A DNA stretch of 64,000 nt from CAYZTY01 sp964444665 (GTDB lineage: Bacteria > Planctomycetota > Phycisphaerae > Sedimentisphaerales > CAYZTY01), in contig CAYUIE010000001.1 of NCBI GenBank assembly GCA_964444665.1, positions 186,001 through 250,000 of the forward strand. The letters are read 5' to 3'. Every line of letters begins with the position of its first letter. The stretch's first letter is position 1. Under the pieces are notes generated by a model that was not told the DNA's origin, did not search any database, and worked only from the letters and a program-made list of their open reading frames with translations. Of the stretch, positions 9,194 through 16,508 are shown piece by piece. A program made the position numbers and the translations under genes.

Positions 9194-9727
9194 ATGGATA
9201 CACCAGAGAATCTAAGTGAGACTATAGCCGCCTGTAAGAATCGGCGGGAAGAGGCTTTTTCGCGTCTTGTCGATATGTATGCCCGGCGGCTTTACGGTTA
9301 TTTTTATCGGCTCACCGGTAAGGCGGAGGTGAGCGAAGAATTGCTTAGCGAAATGTTCCTGAAATTGGTTGAAAAAATAGATACATACAGGGACGGCTCT
9401 TTTGAAAAATGGCTTTTCACGATAGCAACTAACGTTTTTCGCGACCATTTGAGGGCCCGTCGGCGCGAAAAAAAGTTTTTGGACTGGAAAGAGCGGCAGA
9501 TGCTCATCGATTCGCAGTCTCGCTCCGGCGGCGTGGAATATCTGACCGACAGCTTGCAGGTCAACCTTGAAAAACTGGATGAGGAGACTCGGGAGCTACT
9601 GGCCCTGCGGTACTATTCGCAGTTGAGCTTCAGTCAAATCGCTCGAATGCGGTCACAGCCGATTGGCACAGTACTCTCAAAAGTGCATCGCGGCCTTAAG
9701 AAGCTGCGTGAGCTGATGGGAGAATAA
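9194..9727 (+). CDS. ECF-type RNA polymerase sigma factor
   Basis: A 177-residue sigma70-family protein. Region 2 is at about 25-90, with RLYGYFYRLTGKAEVSEELL, EMFLKL and the WLFTIATNVFRDHLRARRRE helix. Region 4 is at about 110-170, with ELLALRYYSQLSFSQIARM and the recognition helix around GTVLSKVHRGLKKL. Regions 1.1 and 3 are missing, as in extracytoplasmic-function sigma factors. The start chosen is ATG 9194 because GGAAG lies 8 bases before it. An in-frame ATG at 9179 is possible. It is followed after 17 bases by a membrane protein that may be its anti-sigma factor. Confidence 0.9.
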   Translation: MDTPENLSETIAACKNRREEAFSRLVDMYARRLYGYFYRLTGKAEVSEELLSEMFLKLVEKIDTYRDGSFEKWLFTIATNVFRDHLRARRREKKFLDWKERQMLIDSQSRSGGVEYLTDSLQVNLEKLDEETRELLALRYYSQLSFSQIARMRSQPIGTVLSKVHRGLKKLRELMGE

Positions 9728-9744
9728 TTGTGGGACATTGAATT

Positions 9745-10269
9745 ATGAAAAAACAGAACGATGAAAATCTTGAGCAGTTGCTGGAGAAATTCCTCGGCAC
9801 CGAAGAGGCCCAAAAGGCGGCCAAGGAGATTCGGCAGGGTGAGGAGCTTTTTGCTCAGCATCCCGCTCCTGAACTGGACGAGAGGCAGCTCGCGAGTCTA
9901 AAGGCACAGATTTCTGCGCGTCTGTCCAAACCCAGGGCAACCTTCTCTGCAGCACGTGTTTTTAAAATAGCCGGTGTAGCCGCCGCCGTTATTATATTTG
10001 GCTGGGTCGGGCTGCAGTTCTTTGAGCTGAGCCGACCTGAACCTCGGATAGAGAGGACCGTTGCGGTCGAAGGGGTCCGCAGAACCTGGAGTGGCTGGGA
10101 TGAGACTGAAGTGGATACTGAAATGGCGGGTTTAGTCGAGGAAATCGACCAGATTGAAAGTAGTATATTTGCTCTAAGACTTGGTGAGCAGGACAGTGCC
10201 AACGGTACGATTCTTGCCGATATTGAGACAGAAATGGTTGAAATTGATAATGTCTTTTGGAAAGGGTAA
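9745..10269 (+). CDS. Single-pass membrane protein, probable anti-sigma partner
   Basis: A 174-residue protein with an acidic helical N-terminus (1-60), one TM helix (about 75-92, IAGVAAAVIIFGWVGLQFF) and an acidic C-terminal region (95-174) that would be periplasmic. No zinc-binding HxxxCxxC anti-sigma motif is visible, so the assignment rests on topology and on its position directly behind the sigma factor gene. It could sequester the sigma factor at the membrane. The next gene starts 5 bases after its stop codon, suggesting co-transcription and perhaps coupled translation. Confidence 0.6.
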   Translation: MKKQNDENLEQLLEKFLGTEEAQKAAKEIRQGEELFAQHPAPELDERQLASLKAQISARLSKPRATFSAARVFKIAGVAAAVIIFGWVGLQFFELSRPEPRIERTVAVEGVRRTWSGWDETEVDTEMAGLVEEIDQIESSIFALRLGEQDSANGTILADIETEMVEIDNVFWKG

Positions 10270-10274
10270 ATCTG

Positions 10275-11153
10275 ATGAAAACGAGCTATTTAACAATTAT
10301 GGTCTTGATGGCCGTTCTGGTTTTGTGGCCTGGTGTTACAGACGCTGTGGCCGAAAAGGCCGATCAGGCGGAAATGGGTCCTGGCCGGTGGCATGGGCCT
10401 GTAGCAATGTCGGAGGAAAGGATAGAGAGAATATTGAATAGGATTGAGCAAACGAATCCTGAAAAGGCAAAGGAATTGGCGCGTCTTCGCGAAGAGGACC
10501 CCAACGAGTTTCAAAAGCAGCTCAGAGAGCATTTTCGCAAAGAATTTGGTGAAAGACACAGACAACGAAGGACTGAACGGATGGGTCGAGAGCAGGGACA
10601 TCGTGGACGTGAGCAAATGGTGCCTTCCAAAGGTGGTGGAAAGGGACCTCTGAGAGACCGAATGTGGGAAAAGCATACTAAGTTTATGGGTTGGCTCACG
10701 GAGAATTATCCTGACGAGGCCAATCGGCTGAAACAATTGCAACAGAAAGATGATGAAGCCTATTTTGAAGAACTTCGTCTGGCAATGAAGACGTATCGGT
10801 CTATTATGCAGGCCTCGACAAGGAATCCTGAACTGGCCGGGGTACTTAAAGAAGATTTGCGTCTTAGAGAAGAACGCCGTGAATTACTGGCGGAAATCAA
10901 GGCTGCTACCGATGAAGACGAAAAACAACAGTTGAAAAATCAACTGGAAAAGGTAGTTGCCGAAAGATTTGAGCTTATCATAAAGCGAAAACAGGTAAGA
11001 TATGAGGAAATGCTCGGGAGGCTCGAGCGTTTGAAGGAGCAGGTCAAAGAGCGTAAGAACGAAGTTGACAGTCTAAAGAGTCAAAAGGCTGATAAGGTAA
11101 AGGAGCGTCTTGAGGAGTTGCTCGGTGGCACGGAAAAAGTCGATTGGGACTGA
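10275..11153 (+). CDS. Exported Arg/Glu-rich coiled-coil protein of the sigma operon
   Basis: From ATG 10275 the protein has 292 residues. An N-terminal signal peptide (about 1-24, MKTSYLTIMVLMAVLVLWPG) is followed by a very charged helical body with repeated ERLE/REER/KQQLKNQLEK heptads, typical of coiled coils. Architecture and Arg/Glu content recall periplasmic stress chaperones or metal sensors of the Spy/CpxP/ZraP type, but no LTXXQ motif can be pointed to, so this is only a comparison. As third gene of the sigma set it may be the regulated envelope effector. Earlier in-frame GTG/ATG codons overlap the previous gene and are less likely. Confidence 0.6.
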   Translation: MKTSYLTIMVLMAVLVLWPGVTDAVAEKADQAEMGPGRWHGPVAMSEERIERILNRIEQTNPEKAKELARLREEDPNEFQKQLREHFRKEFGERHRQRRTERMGREQGHRGREQMVPSKGGGKGPLRDRMWEKHTKFMGWLTENYPDEANRLKQLQQKDDEAYFEELRLAMKTYRSIMQASTRNPELAGVLKEDLRLREERRELLAEIKAATDEDEKQQLKNQLEKVVAERFELIIKRKQVRYEEMLGRLERLKEQVKERKNEVDSLKSQKADKVKERLEELLGGTEKVDWD

Positions 11154-11159
11154 ACTCGG

Positions 11160-11202
11160 ACTTGCCTGCCGTTCTGCCCCGGTGGGCGGGCGGCAGGCAG
11201 GT
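11160..11202. repeat. Long GC-rich inverted repeat after the sigma operon
   Basis: ACTTGCCTGCCG (11160-11171) pairs with CGGCAGGCAGGT (11191-11202) with one G-T wobble, and an inner GCCC (11176-11179) pairs with GGGC (11184-11187). The result is a long, stable hairpin 6 bases after the stop codon at 11153. The following bases are only moderately T-rich (CCTTCCCTTTTATT), so it may be a terminator or a dispersed palindromic element. Confidence 0.65.
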
Positions 11203-11368
11203 CGGAATCCTTCCCTTTTATTGTGTACTTCCGGATTAGAGAGGTAAAATTTTTCTGACGCGGCTTCTGATAATTCCGCACAGAGACCGAAAATATCGTT
11301 CATTTCACTGAGCACGAATACATTGGTCATAGATAATAACTTTTCCTTTAAGAGAGCTTGGTCTTTTC

Positions 11369-11397
11369 TTGACATTTTAGTGTAATTCGGATATACT
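11369..11397 (+). promoter_or_regulatory. Near-consensus sigma70 promoter for a small RNA
   Basis: TTGACA (11369-11374) and TATACT (11392-11397) are separated by exactly 17 bases. This is the best promoter match I found in the window. No plus-strand protein gene follows; an intrinsic terminator lies about 100 bases downstream. Confidence 0.75.
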
Positions 11398-11403
11398 AAT
11401 AAT

Positions 11404-11529
11404 CAGTGAGATAGACAGCAGGCATAATCGGGGGGATACAAATAAATGTCAGGGGCAAGCAATACTAATATACTCATCGCTGCAGAAGGAGCACGTGGGC
11501 CGCCGAGGTTAAAATCGGCGGCTTTTTTT
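11404..11529 (+). ncRNA. Candidate small RNA of unknown family, about 126 nt
   Basis: A strong promoter (11369-11397) and an intrinsic terminator (11499-11529) frame about 126 nt lying between two converging protein genes. The start at 11404 is placed 7 bases after the -10 box. The body contains GGGGGGATACAAATAAATG and GCTGCAGAAGGAGCACG but does not match the tmRNA, RNase P, 6S or SRP core motifs I know. A GAAGGAG-like string occurs shortly before the terminator stem. The only AUG frame (from 11446) reads straight through the terminator stem into antisense of the protease gene, so a translated product is unlikely. Family and targets are unknown. Confidence 0.6.
11499..11529 (+). terminator. 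Rho-independent terminator of the small RNA
   Basis: A perfect 8-bp stem, GCCGCCGA (11499-11506) with TCGGCGGC (11515-11522), closes an 8-base loop and is followed at once by seven T residues (11523-11529). It works for the plus strand only, since the other side has no T run. Confidence 0.88.
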
Positions 11530-11564
11530 ATGGCAAAATTTATCCTGCAATCATTACCTACCTT

Positions 11565-14500
11565 TCACTCGTACCATATAGTTTGCCTTAGCCAGTCATC
11601 GACAAATAGCGCAACATCAGGCCAGTTGACCGCACCATCCCGGTTCAGGTCGCCCGGCTCTTGGCTGGCGGTTTCCTGCCAGTCGCCCGCGATGTACGTT
11701 AGGTCCTGGAAATCACCTGTGCCGTCATTTGTCAGGTCTGCCAGGAGACTCCAGCCGGCCGGTGCCTTGCTTGCTTCTGTCGTACCGCCATAGGCGCCCA
11801 TATTGATACGAGTGTTATTTGGCTCTTCAAATTCCCCGATTACAGTACAACCGGGATTGCCTGCGTCAATACAAAGACTTGTGCTTATATCTGTAATCCA
11901 CCGGCCCTGGTTCGGTTCCCATCTGCCTGCCTGCGACTGCAAGTGATATTCGCCGTTGACCCAGGTATCGTCGTTCATATCTTCCGGTGTGCTGTTATTA
12001 TCCCAGTAGCCGGCAGTAACAAAGCAGGGGTCTGTTTCAATATTTCCCGGCCCCCAAAGCACAGAACTGTTTGCATCGAAACTTGCCTGTATTTGTCCGC
12101 CCTTAATATCGCTGAATGAGACTGTAAGATTTGAAGTGCTTGAACCGCTGCTTACCAGGAAAAGCTCCGGTCCATCGGCGGCATAGTTGTCCCAGAGTAT
12201 GCAGTTACTAATCACAGGTTTCATACTGCTCCGGTAATATGTTGCTCCACCGGCTTCAGTGGTGCGATTGCCGGTAATAGTACAGTTGCTTAGATTTGGA
12301 CTTGCTCCGTTACAAAGAATCGTGCCACCGTAGTATTTGGCCTGATTGCCCGCAAAAGTGCAATGGCTGATTGCCGGATTACTGCTAAGCCAGCAAAATA
12401 TGCCGCCGCCGTATTCGGCTGAATTTCCCGTAAAAAGGCAGTCGCTAATCGTTGGATGTGATAGCCAGCCGCAATATATGCCGGCACCCACATAATCCGT
12501 CGAATTGTCCGTAATAGTGCAGTTGCTGATACTCGGGCTACTGAAATAAAGGCAGAAAATAGCACCTCGGCCGCCGTTATTGCCTTCAAACCTGCAGTTT
12601 GCTATCGTTGGGCTTGAATTATCACAGAAGACAGCATTACCGGCCGGTGACATAAAGTAGACTACAGGCTCCTCCGGCCCATAGCCGTTGGTTATAGTTA
12701 TACCAGCAAGGACGGAACTCGGGCCTTCTCCGGACGCGAATTTGAATCCGCGATGTGGCTGCTGTTCTGTTCCATTACAGTCGATTATGCAGTTCTCCGG
12801 GCCGTTTTGGCTTTGAACTGTAATGGACTTACCATTGAAATTGATGTCACGGTTACCCGGCCCGCTATATATACCGTCGGCGATTAACACTCTTCCAGTA
12901 TCCCAGGACCTGTCGATTGCTTCCTGTAACGTTGTGAACTGAGTGGGTACATTAATGTCGCCGGGCCCGTTAGTTGTAAAAACGTAGCACCAGCCGTCAT
13001 TGGTGTCAATTGTCTCATTGCCGGCAATATCGGTGGCGTAAATTTTGAAAAAATACTCGGTCTCGAGGCTAACACCCCTTAGTTTTATAACATGGCTTGT
13101 TGCCAGAACAGGATTCCTTCTGACAAAGGCGTTTGGGTCCGTACAGCTAAGGCCACACAGAATTTTCGTTAATGCCGGTTCATTTGTCTCGAAGCTGACT
13201 ATCGGCTCAGGCCCCGGTATATCGAGTTGAATGTTGAAAATGCTTGGCTCCTCGCAGTCGATAATTGCCGTATCAGTTGCTGTCGCGGTGTTTCCGGTGC
13301 CATCATTTGCATCTTCGTACGTTGCATAGATGGTTAAATCGTGTGATAACTGCAATGTCCCGTCTTCGATGTTTGGTTCACCGGGAACTGTTGATATCGA
13401 CCCCGTAAAGATACCCATGCCGGGAATTGTTTGCTCCAGAACGACCGTTTCCAGGTCGCCGTCGCTGGTTGTCACGGTTACTTCCTGGGTGCTGTTGCTG
13501 TCAAGGTCGCTATCGGCCAGGTGGATGGAAACCAATCCTGAGCAGGTGTAATAGTCACGCTCGAGCTTTATCTGCCCTTCGGGTGTGGTGCTGGCAAGCA
13601 ACGCATTGAAGATATTAACTCGCCCATTCGAAGCACAGATTCCGGGAGCAATTGTGTCGGAGGTCTGTCTGATAATATCGTTTATGTCGTCATAGCTTAG
13701 TATGGGATTGACTGATATTAGCATTGCGCAGAGTCCGGCAACAAGCGGACAGGCCATCGATGTTCCTGAGGCAACCGTCTTGTACCCGTCGTATGTTGTG
13801 CCCATTGATGTTCCCTGAGCTCTTAGTGACAAAATATCCACCCCCGGTGCAGCCAGGTCAACCCAGTTGCCGTAGGTGGAAAAAGGAGCTCTGTCGTCGT
13901 TGGAATCCGTTGCGGCCACGGAAATCATACGTGCGTAATTGGCCGGGTAAAAGGGCACGTCAGAGTTATCATTGCCTGCCGCTGCTACCAGTATTACTCC
14001 CTGACTGTGGGCATAGTCTATCGCCTCCTGCGTCGATTCGAGATAACCACCACCACCCCAACTGTTCGAGATGACTTCGGCCCCGTTTTCAACGGCGTAG
14101 TAAAAGGCTTCTACGGCATCTGTTATATCTCCCAGACCCCCCGGACCGAGAAATTTTAGTGACATTATTTTGGCATCCCAGCAGACGCCGGTGATATCCA
14201 GCTCGTTATTTCCTTTGGCAGCGATTATTCCAGAGCAGTGTGTGCCGTGCCCGTGGTCGTCCTTTGGGTCGCCGTCTCGATTAAGGAAGTCGTATCCGTA
14301 CACGTCGTCCACATATCCGTTTTTGTCGTCGTCGACATTGACAATGCCGTTCAACTCCAATTCGTTGACCCATACATTGCCCGCCAGGTCTCTATGGTTG
14401 TAGTCAACTCCGGTATCGACTACCGCAACTATTGTTTCCTGATCGCCCGTGTATATATCCCAAGCCTCGGGAGCGTCGATGTCGCAGTCTTCAGTGCCGG

Positions 14501-15203
14501 GCGGGTGCCTGTAACGCCCGCTTTCCGGATACATTTGTCCCGTGTTGTTGAGCGCCCATTGTACTGGATAATTTGGGTCGTTGGGTTCTCGAAATGTGGA
14601 GACAATATAATTGAGTTCCGCGTATTCGACCTGCGGGTCATTGGCATAAGCAGCCGCTATCTCTTCAAGCGATTCTCCGGGTCCGGGGGCCACTTTAATT
14701 TTGTATATTCCGCCAAGCTCAGGTACCTGTATATTTTTAGGCGCCCGCGCCAGCCTTCTTAAAATCCGCCTTTCTGCCCTGGTCAGGAGCGTCTTGTTTT
14801 TTTCACGAAGTGCCTTTATGTGCTGTCTGTTCTTTCTGAAGTTTTTGAATATGGCATTGGCACTGCTTAATCTATATTTGTTGTTCAGCCTGTCGAGGGA
14901 GGCCGATAGCTTTAGCTTATCAGGCGGCAGACCCTTCCCTAATTGCGTCTCAAGAGTATCTGTAAGGCTCGTCTTGAACTTTACGATAATCTCGTTTGGA
15001 ACATACTCGGCTGCCTTTGTGTTCGCTGACAAATCAGGCGGGGACGAGTCGTCGGCAGGAATGATTATCCTGGGATTTGGTGAGTTTTCAATCGCAGCCT
15101 GAATTGCGTTATGTTCGTGTAAACCGGCCGGCTGTGCCTCCGCAACGACTGCCAAACAAACCAGAAAGGATATTAGTAATGCTTGGGCGACGAGCTTAAC
15201 CAC
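11565..15203 (-). CDS. Secreted subtilisin-like protease with beta-helix and dockerin
   Basis: A 1212-residue exported protein. A signal peptide (1-23) and a propeptide region (about 60-200, starting PNEIIVKFK) lead to a complete S8 peptidase domain (about 240-550). Its catalytic triad is visible: D263 in VVDTGVDYNH, H319 in HGHGTHCSG, S482 in SGTSMACP. A beta-rich spacer (about 550-750) follows, then a right-handed parallel beta-helix region (about 760-1060) with repeats such as SNCTITDNSTDYVGAGIYCG. The C-terminus carries two dockerin-like calcium loops, DLTNDGTGDFQDL and DLNRDGAVNWPDV. GTG 15203 is chosen because AGGAGGAGAC lies 6 bases upstream. A promoter lies at 15230-15238. A secreted degradative or adhesive role is likely; the substrate is unknown. 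Confidence 0.92.
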   Translation of the reverse strand: MVKLVAQALLISFLVCLAVVAEAQPAGLHEHNAIQAAIENSPNPRIIIPADDSSPPDLSANTKAAEYVPNEIIVKFKTSLTDTLETQLGKGLPPDKLKLSASLDRLNNKYRLSSANAIFKNFRKNRQHIKALREKNKTLLTRAERRILRRLARAPKNIQVPELGGIYKIKVAPGPGESLEEIAAAYANDPQVEYAELNYIVSTFREPNDPNYPVQWALNNTGQMYPESGRYRHPPGTEDCDIDAPEAWDIYTGDQETIVAVVDTGVDYNHRDLAGNVWVNELELNGIVNVDDDKNGYVDDVYGYDFLNRDGDPKDDHGHGTHCSGIIAAKGNNELDITGVCWDAKIMSLKFLGPGGLGDITDAVEAFYYAVENGAEVISNSWGGGGYLESTQEAIDYAHSQGVILVAAAGNDNSDVPFYPANYARMISVAATDSNDDRAPFSTYGNWVDLAAPGVDILSLRAQGTSMGTTYDGYKTVASGTSMACPLVAGLCAMLISVNPILSYDDINDIIRQTSDTIAPGICASNGRVNIFNALLASTTPEGQIKLERDYYTCSGLVSIHLADSDLDSNSTQEVTVTTSDGDLETVVLEQTIPGMGIFTGSISTVPGEPNIEDGTLQLSHDLTIYATYEDANDGTGNTATATDTAIIDCEEPSIFNIQLDIPGPEPIVSFETNEPALTKILCGLSCTDPNAFVRRNPVLATSHVIKLRGVSLETEYFFKIYATDIAGNETIDTNDGWCYVFTTNGPGDINVPTQFTTLQEAIDRSWDTGRVLIADGIYSGPGNRDINFNGKSITVQSQNGPENCIIDCNGTEQQPHRGFKFASGEGPSSVLAGITITNGYGPEEPVVYFMSPAGNAVFCDNSSPTIANCRFEGNNGGRGAIFCLYFSSPSISNCTITDNSTDYVGAGIYCGWLSHPTISDCLFTGNSAEYGGGIFCWLSSNPAISHCTFAGNQAKYYGGTILCNGASPNLSNCTITGNRTTEAGGATYYRSSMKPVISNCILWDNYAADGPELFLVSSGSSTSNLTVSFSDIKGGQIQASFDANSSVLWGPGNIETDPCFVTAGYWDNNSTPEDMNDDTWVNGEYHLQSQAGRWEPNQGRWITDISTSLCIDAGNPGCTVIGEFEEPNNTRINMGAYGGTTEASKAPAGWSLLADLTNDGTGDFQDLTYIAGDWQETASQEPGDLNRDGAVNWPDVALFVDDWLRQTIWYE

Positions 15204-15229
15204 TAAGTCTCCTCCTGAATCTTGATGTA

Positions 15230-15238
15230 ATTATATCA
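15230..15238 (-). promoter_or_regulatory. Extended -10 promoter of the subtilisin-like protease gene
   Basis: The minus strand reads TGATATAAT, an extended -10 element with a perfect TATAAT at 15230-15235 and TG at 15237-15238. The -35 region is poor (TTTGTT). Transcription would begin near 15223, leaving a leader of about 20 nt that holds the strong ribosome site. Confidence 0.55.
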
Positions 15239-15302
15239 CAATCGCAGTAAAAAACAAAGGCATTTCGCTTTTTTCGTCAGTGCTTCGTAGGCTTCTTTTA
15301 GA

Positions 15303-16265
15303 CTACACGGCCTCGATTGTCGAAGGTGGTTTAGTGGTTATGTTGTAAGTAACGCTTACGACGCTGGCCACATTGCGGGTTATTTTTTCAGCCAGTTCGG
15401 TCAGTATTTCGAACGGCAGGTTTGTGGGTGTGCCCGTCAAGGCGTCGGTGCTTTCCCAACAGCGGACTTCTATTTGCATTCCGAAGTCGCGCTTCCCGGC
15501 CCTCATCCCTGTTACCCTGTCCTCGTGCAGAATCGCCAGGTATTGAAATGCTCCTGTATCCGAGAGCATATCTTCCACGATTGCCGTAGCCTCTCTTACG
15601 ATTTGTACTCTTTCGGGCGTAACTTCACCTATGACCCTTGCAGCCAAAGCGGGGCCGGGGAAGGGCGGCCGATTGTAGGTTTTGGCAGGCAGCCCCAATG
15701 CTTTTCCGACGGCTCTTACGCCGCTCTTTCGCAGTTGTACGATAGGCTCTATCACTTTGTAGCCGTACTGCTGCTGCGTATCAATCCCTAATTGTTCGAG
15801 GATGTTGTGCTGTCTTTTAATCCCTGCAATGGTCTCTTCGACGTCCGTATAGTTTGTGCCCTGTAGAAGGTATTTTGCTCCGCTTTGTTTCACCATTTTA
15901 CCGAAGACGTCCTTGTAAAAAGTTTGCGTGATGGCTTCTCTTTTTTCCTCCGGGTCGCTTAGGCCTTTAAGGGCACTGAAAAACTGCTCTTTGGCGTCGA
16001 TTATTTCGACGGGCACGCCTAATTTCTCGAAAACCGCCGCTATAGTCTGCGGCTCATCCTGCCGCATCAGGCCGTTGTCTATAAAATATGTTTTTAAGTT
16101 CTCGCACAGCGCCTTGAAGCCCAGCAGCGTGACTACAGAGGAATCCACACCGCCGGATAGTGCGTTCACGGCCGGGCCGTCAATCTCGGCGCGAAGCTCC
16201 TGTATTTTTTGCTCGATAAATTCTTCCGGTTTAAGGTCGGTGGTTTTGAGTTCCTGTAATTCCAT
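15303..16265 (-). CDS. guaA: Stand-alone GMP synthase ATP-pyrophosphatase subunit
   Basis: A 320-residue protein covering only the synthetase half of GMP synthase. It has the PP-loop LSGGVDSSV (about 39-47), GTNYTDVEE, the GLPAKTYNRPPFPGPALAARVIGE-type region, and the C-terminal dimerisation part with RDFGMQIEVRCWES and KPPSTIEAV. The reaction is XMP + ATP + ammonia (or glutamine) to GMP. The N-terminal glutamine amidotransferase domain found in most bacterial GuaA proteins is absent, and the 242 bases upstream cannot encode it. It resembles the two-subunit arrangement known from archaea. A paralogue with another substrate remains possible. The next minus-strand gene is the protease, which has its own promoter. 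Confidence 0.8.
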   Translation of the reverse strand: MELQELKTTDLKPEEFIEQKIQELRAEIDGPAVNALSGGVDSSVVTLLGFKALCENLKTYFIDNGLMRQDEPQTIAAVFEKLGVPVEIIDAKEQFFSALKGLSDPEEKREAITQTFYKDVFGKMVKQSGAKYLLQGTNYTDVEETIAGIKRQHNILEQLGIDTQQQYGYKVIEPIVQLRKSGVRAVGKALGLPAKTYNRPPFPGPALAARVIGEVTPERVQIVREATAIVEDMLSDTGAFQYLAILHEDRVTGMRAGKRDFGMQIEVRCWESTDALTGTPTNLPFEILTELAEKITRNVASVVSVTYNITTKPPSTIEAV

Positions 16266-16400
16266 TTTAAGGCTCCTCTTATACGGTGGGATTAACGCTT
16301 CAGGCCGACCGGGCTGCGGCGGGCTCCGCCCCGACGAGCGGCCTTACAATAAGCGGCTACTATAAATTCTCCGGCCCGGCCCGGCAAGATAAATGTCGTG

Positions 16401-16429
16401 TTGCATAAAGCGGCAATTTTGGCTAAAAT
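16401..16429 (+). promoter_or_regulatory. Sigma70-type promoter of the Roco gene
   Basis: TTGCAT (16401-16406) and TAAAAT (16424-16429) with 17-base spacing. The start would be near 16436, which puts the short repeats at 16442-16492 in the 5' leader. AGAGGG (16495-16500) lies 8 bases before ATG 16509. Confidence 0.6.
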
Positions 16430-16441
16430 GAATCGAGTAAT

Positions 16442-16492
16442 CAGAAGACAGAGAACAGAAGACAGAAGCTTGCCCTGAGCGAATTCGAAGGG
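16442..16492 (+). repeat. Short direct repeat plus imperfect palindrome in the Roco leader
   Basis: CAGAAGACAG occurs at 16442-16451 and again at 16456-16465 (14-base period). It is followed by CCCTGAGCGAATTCGAAGGG (16473-16492), an imperfect inverted repeat. Strings of this second kind recur in intergenic DNA of many environmental genomes and give spurious proteins with an FEFAQGK-like peptide, which is what the reverse strand encodes here. Origin and function are unknown. Confidence 0.55.
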
Positions 16493-16508
16493 ACAGAGGG
16501 ATACAAGA

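Noticed and set aside
11073..11375. Minus-strand 100-codon frame over the hairpin and sRNA promoter
   Set aside because: The first 55 residues look protein-like, but the frame runs through the palindrome and into antisense of a good gene, and no ribosome site or family is evident.
11440..11500. Resemblance of the small RNA to the SRP RNA core (GTCAGG, GAAGGAGCA)
   Set aside because: The motifs are in the wrong spacing and the asymmetric loop pairing cannot be formed, so no SRP call is made.
11446..11793. Plus-strand 115-codon frame starting inside the small RNA
   Set aside because: It reads through the terminator stem and then antisense to the protease C-terminus; no ribosome site or family features.
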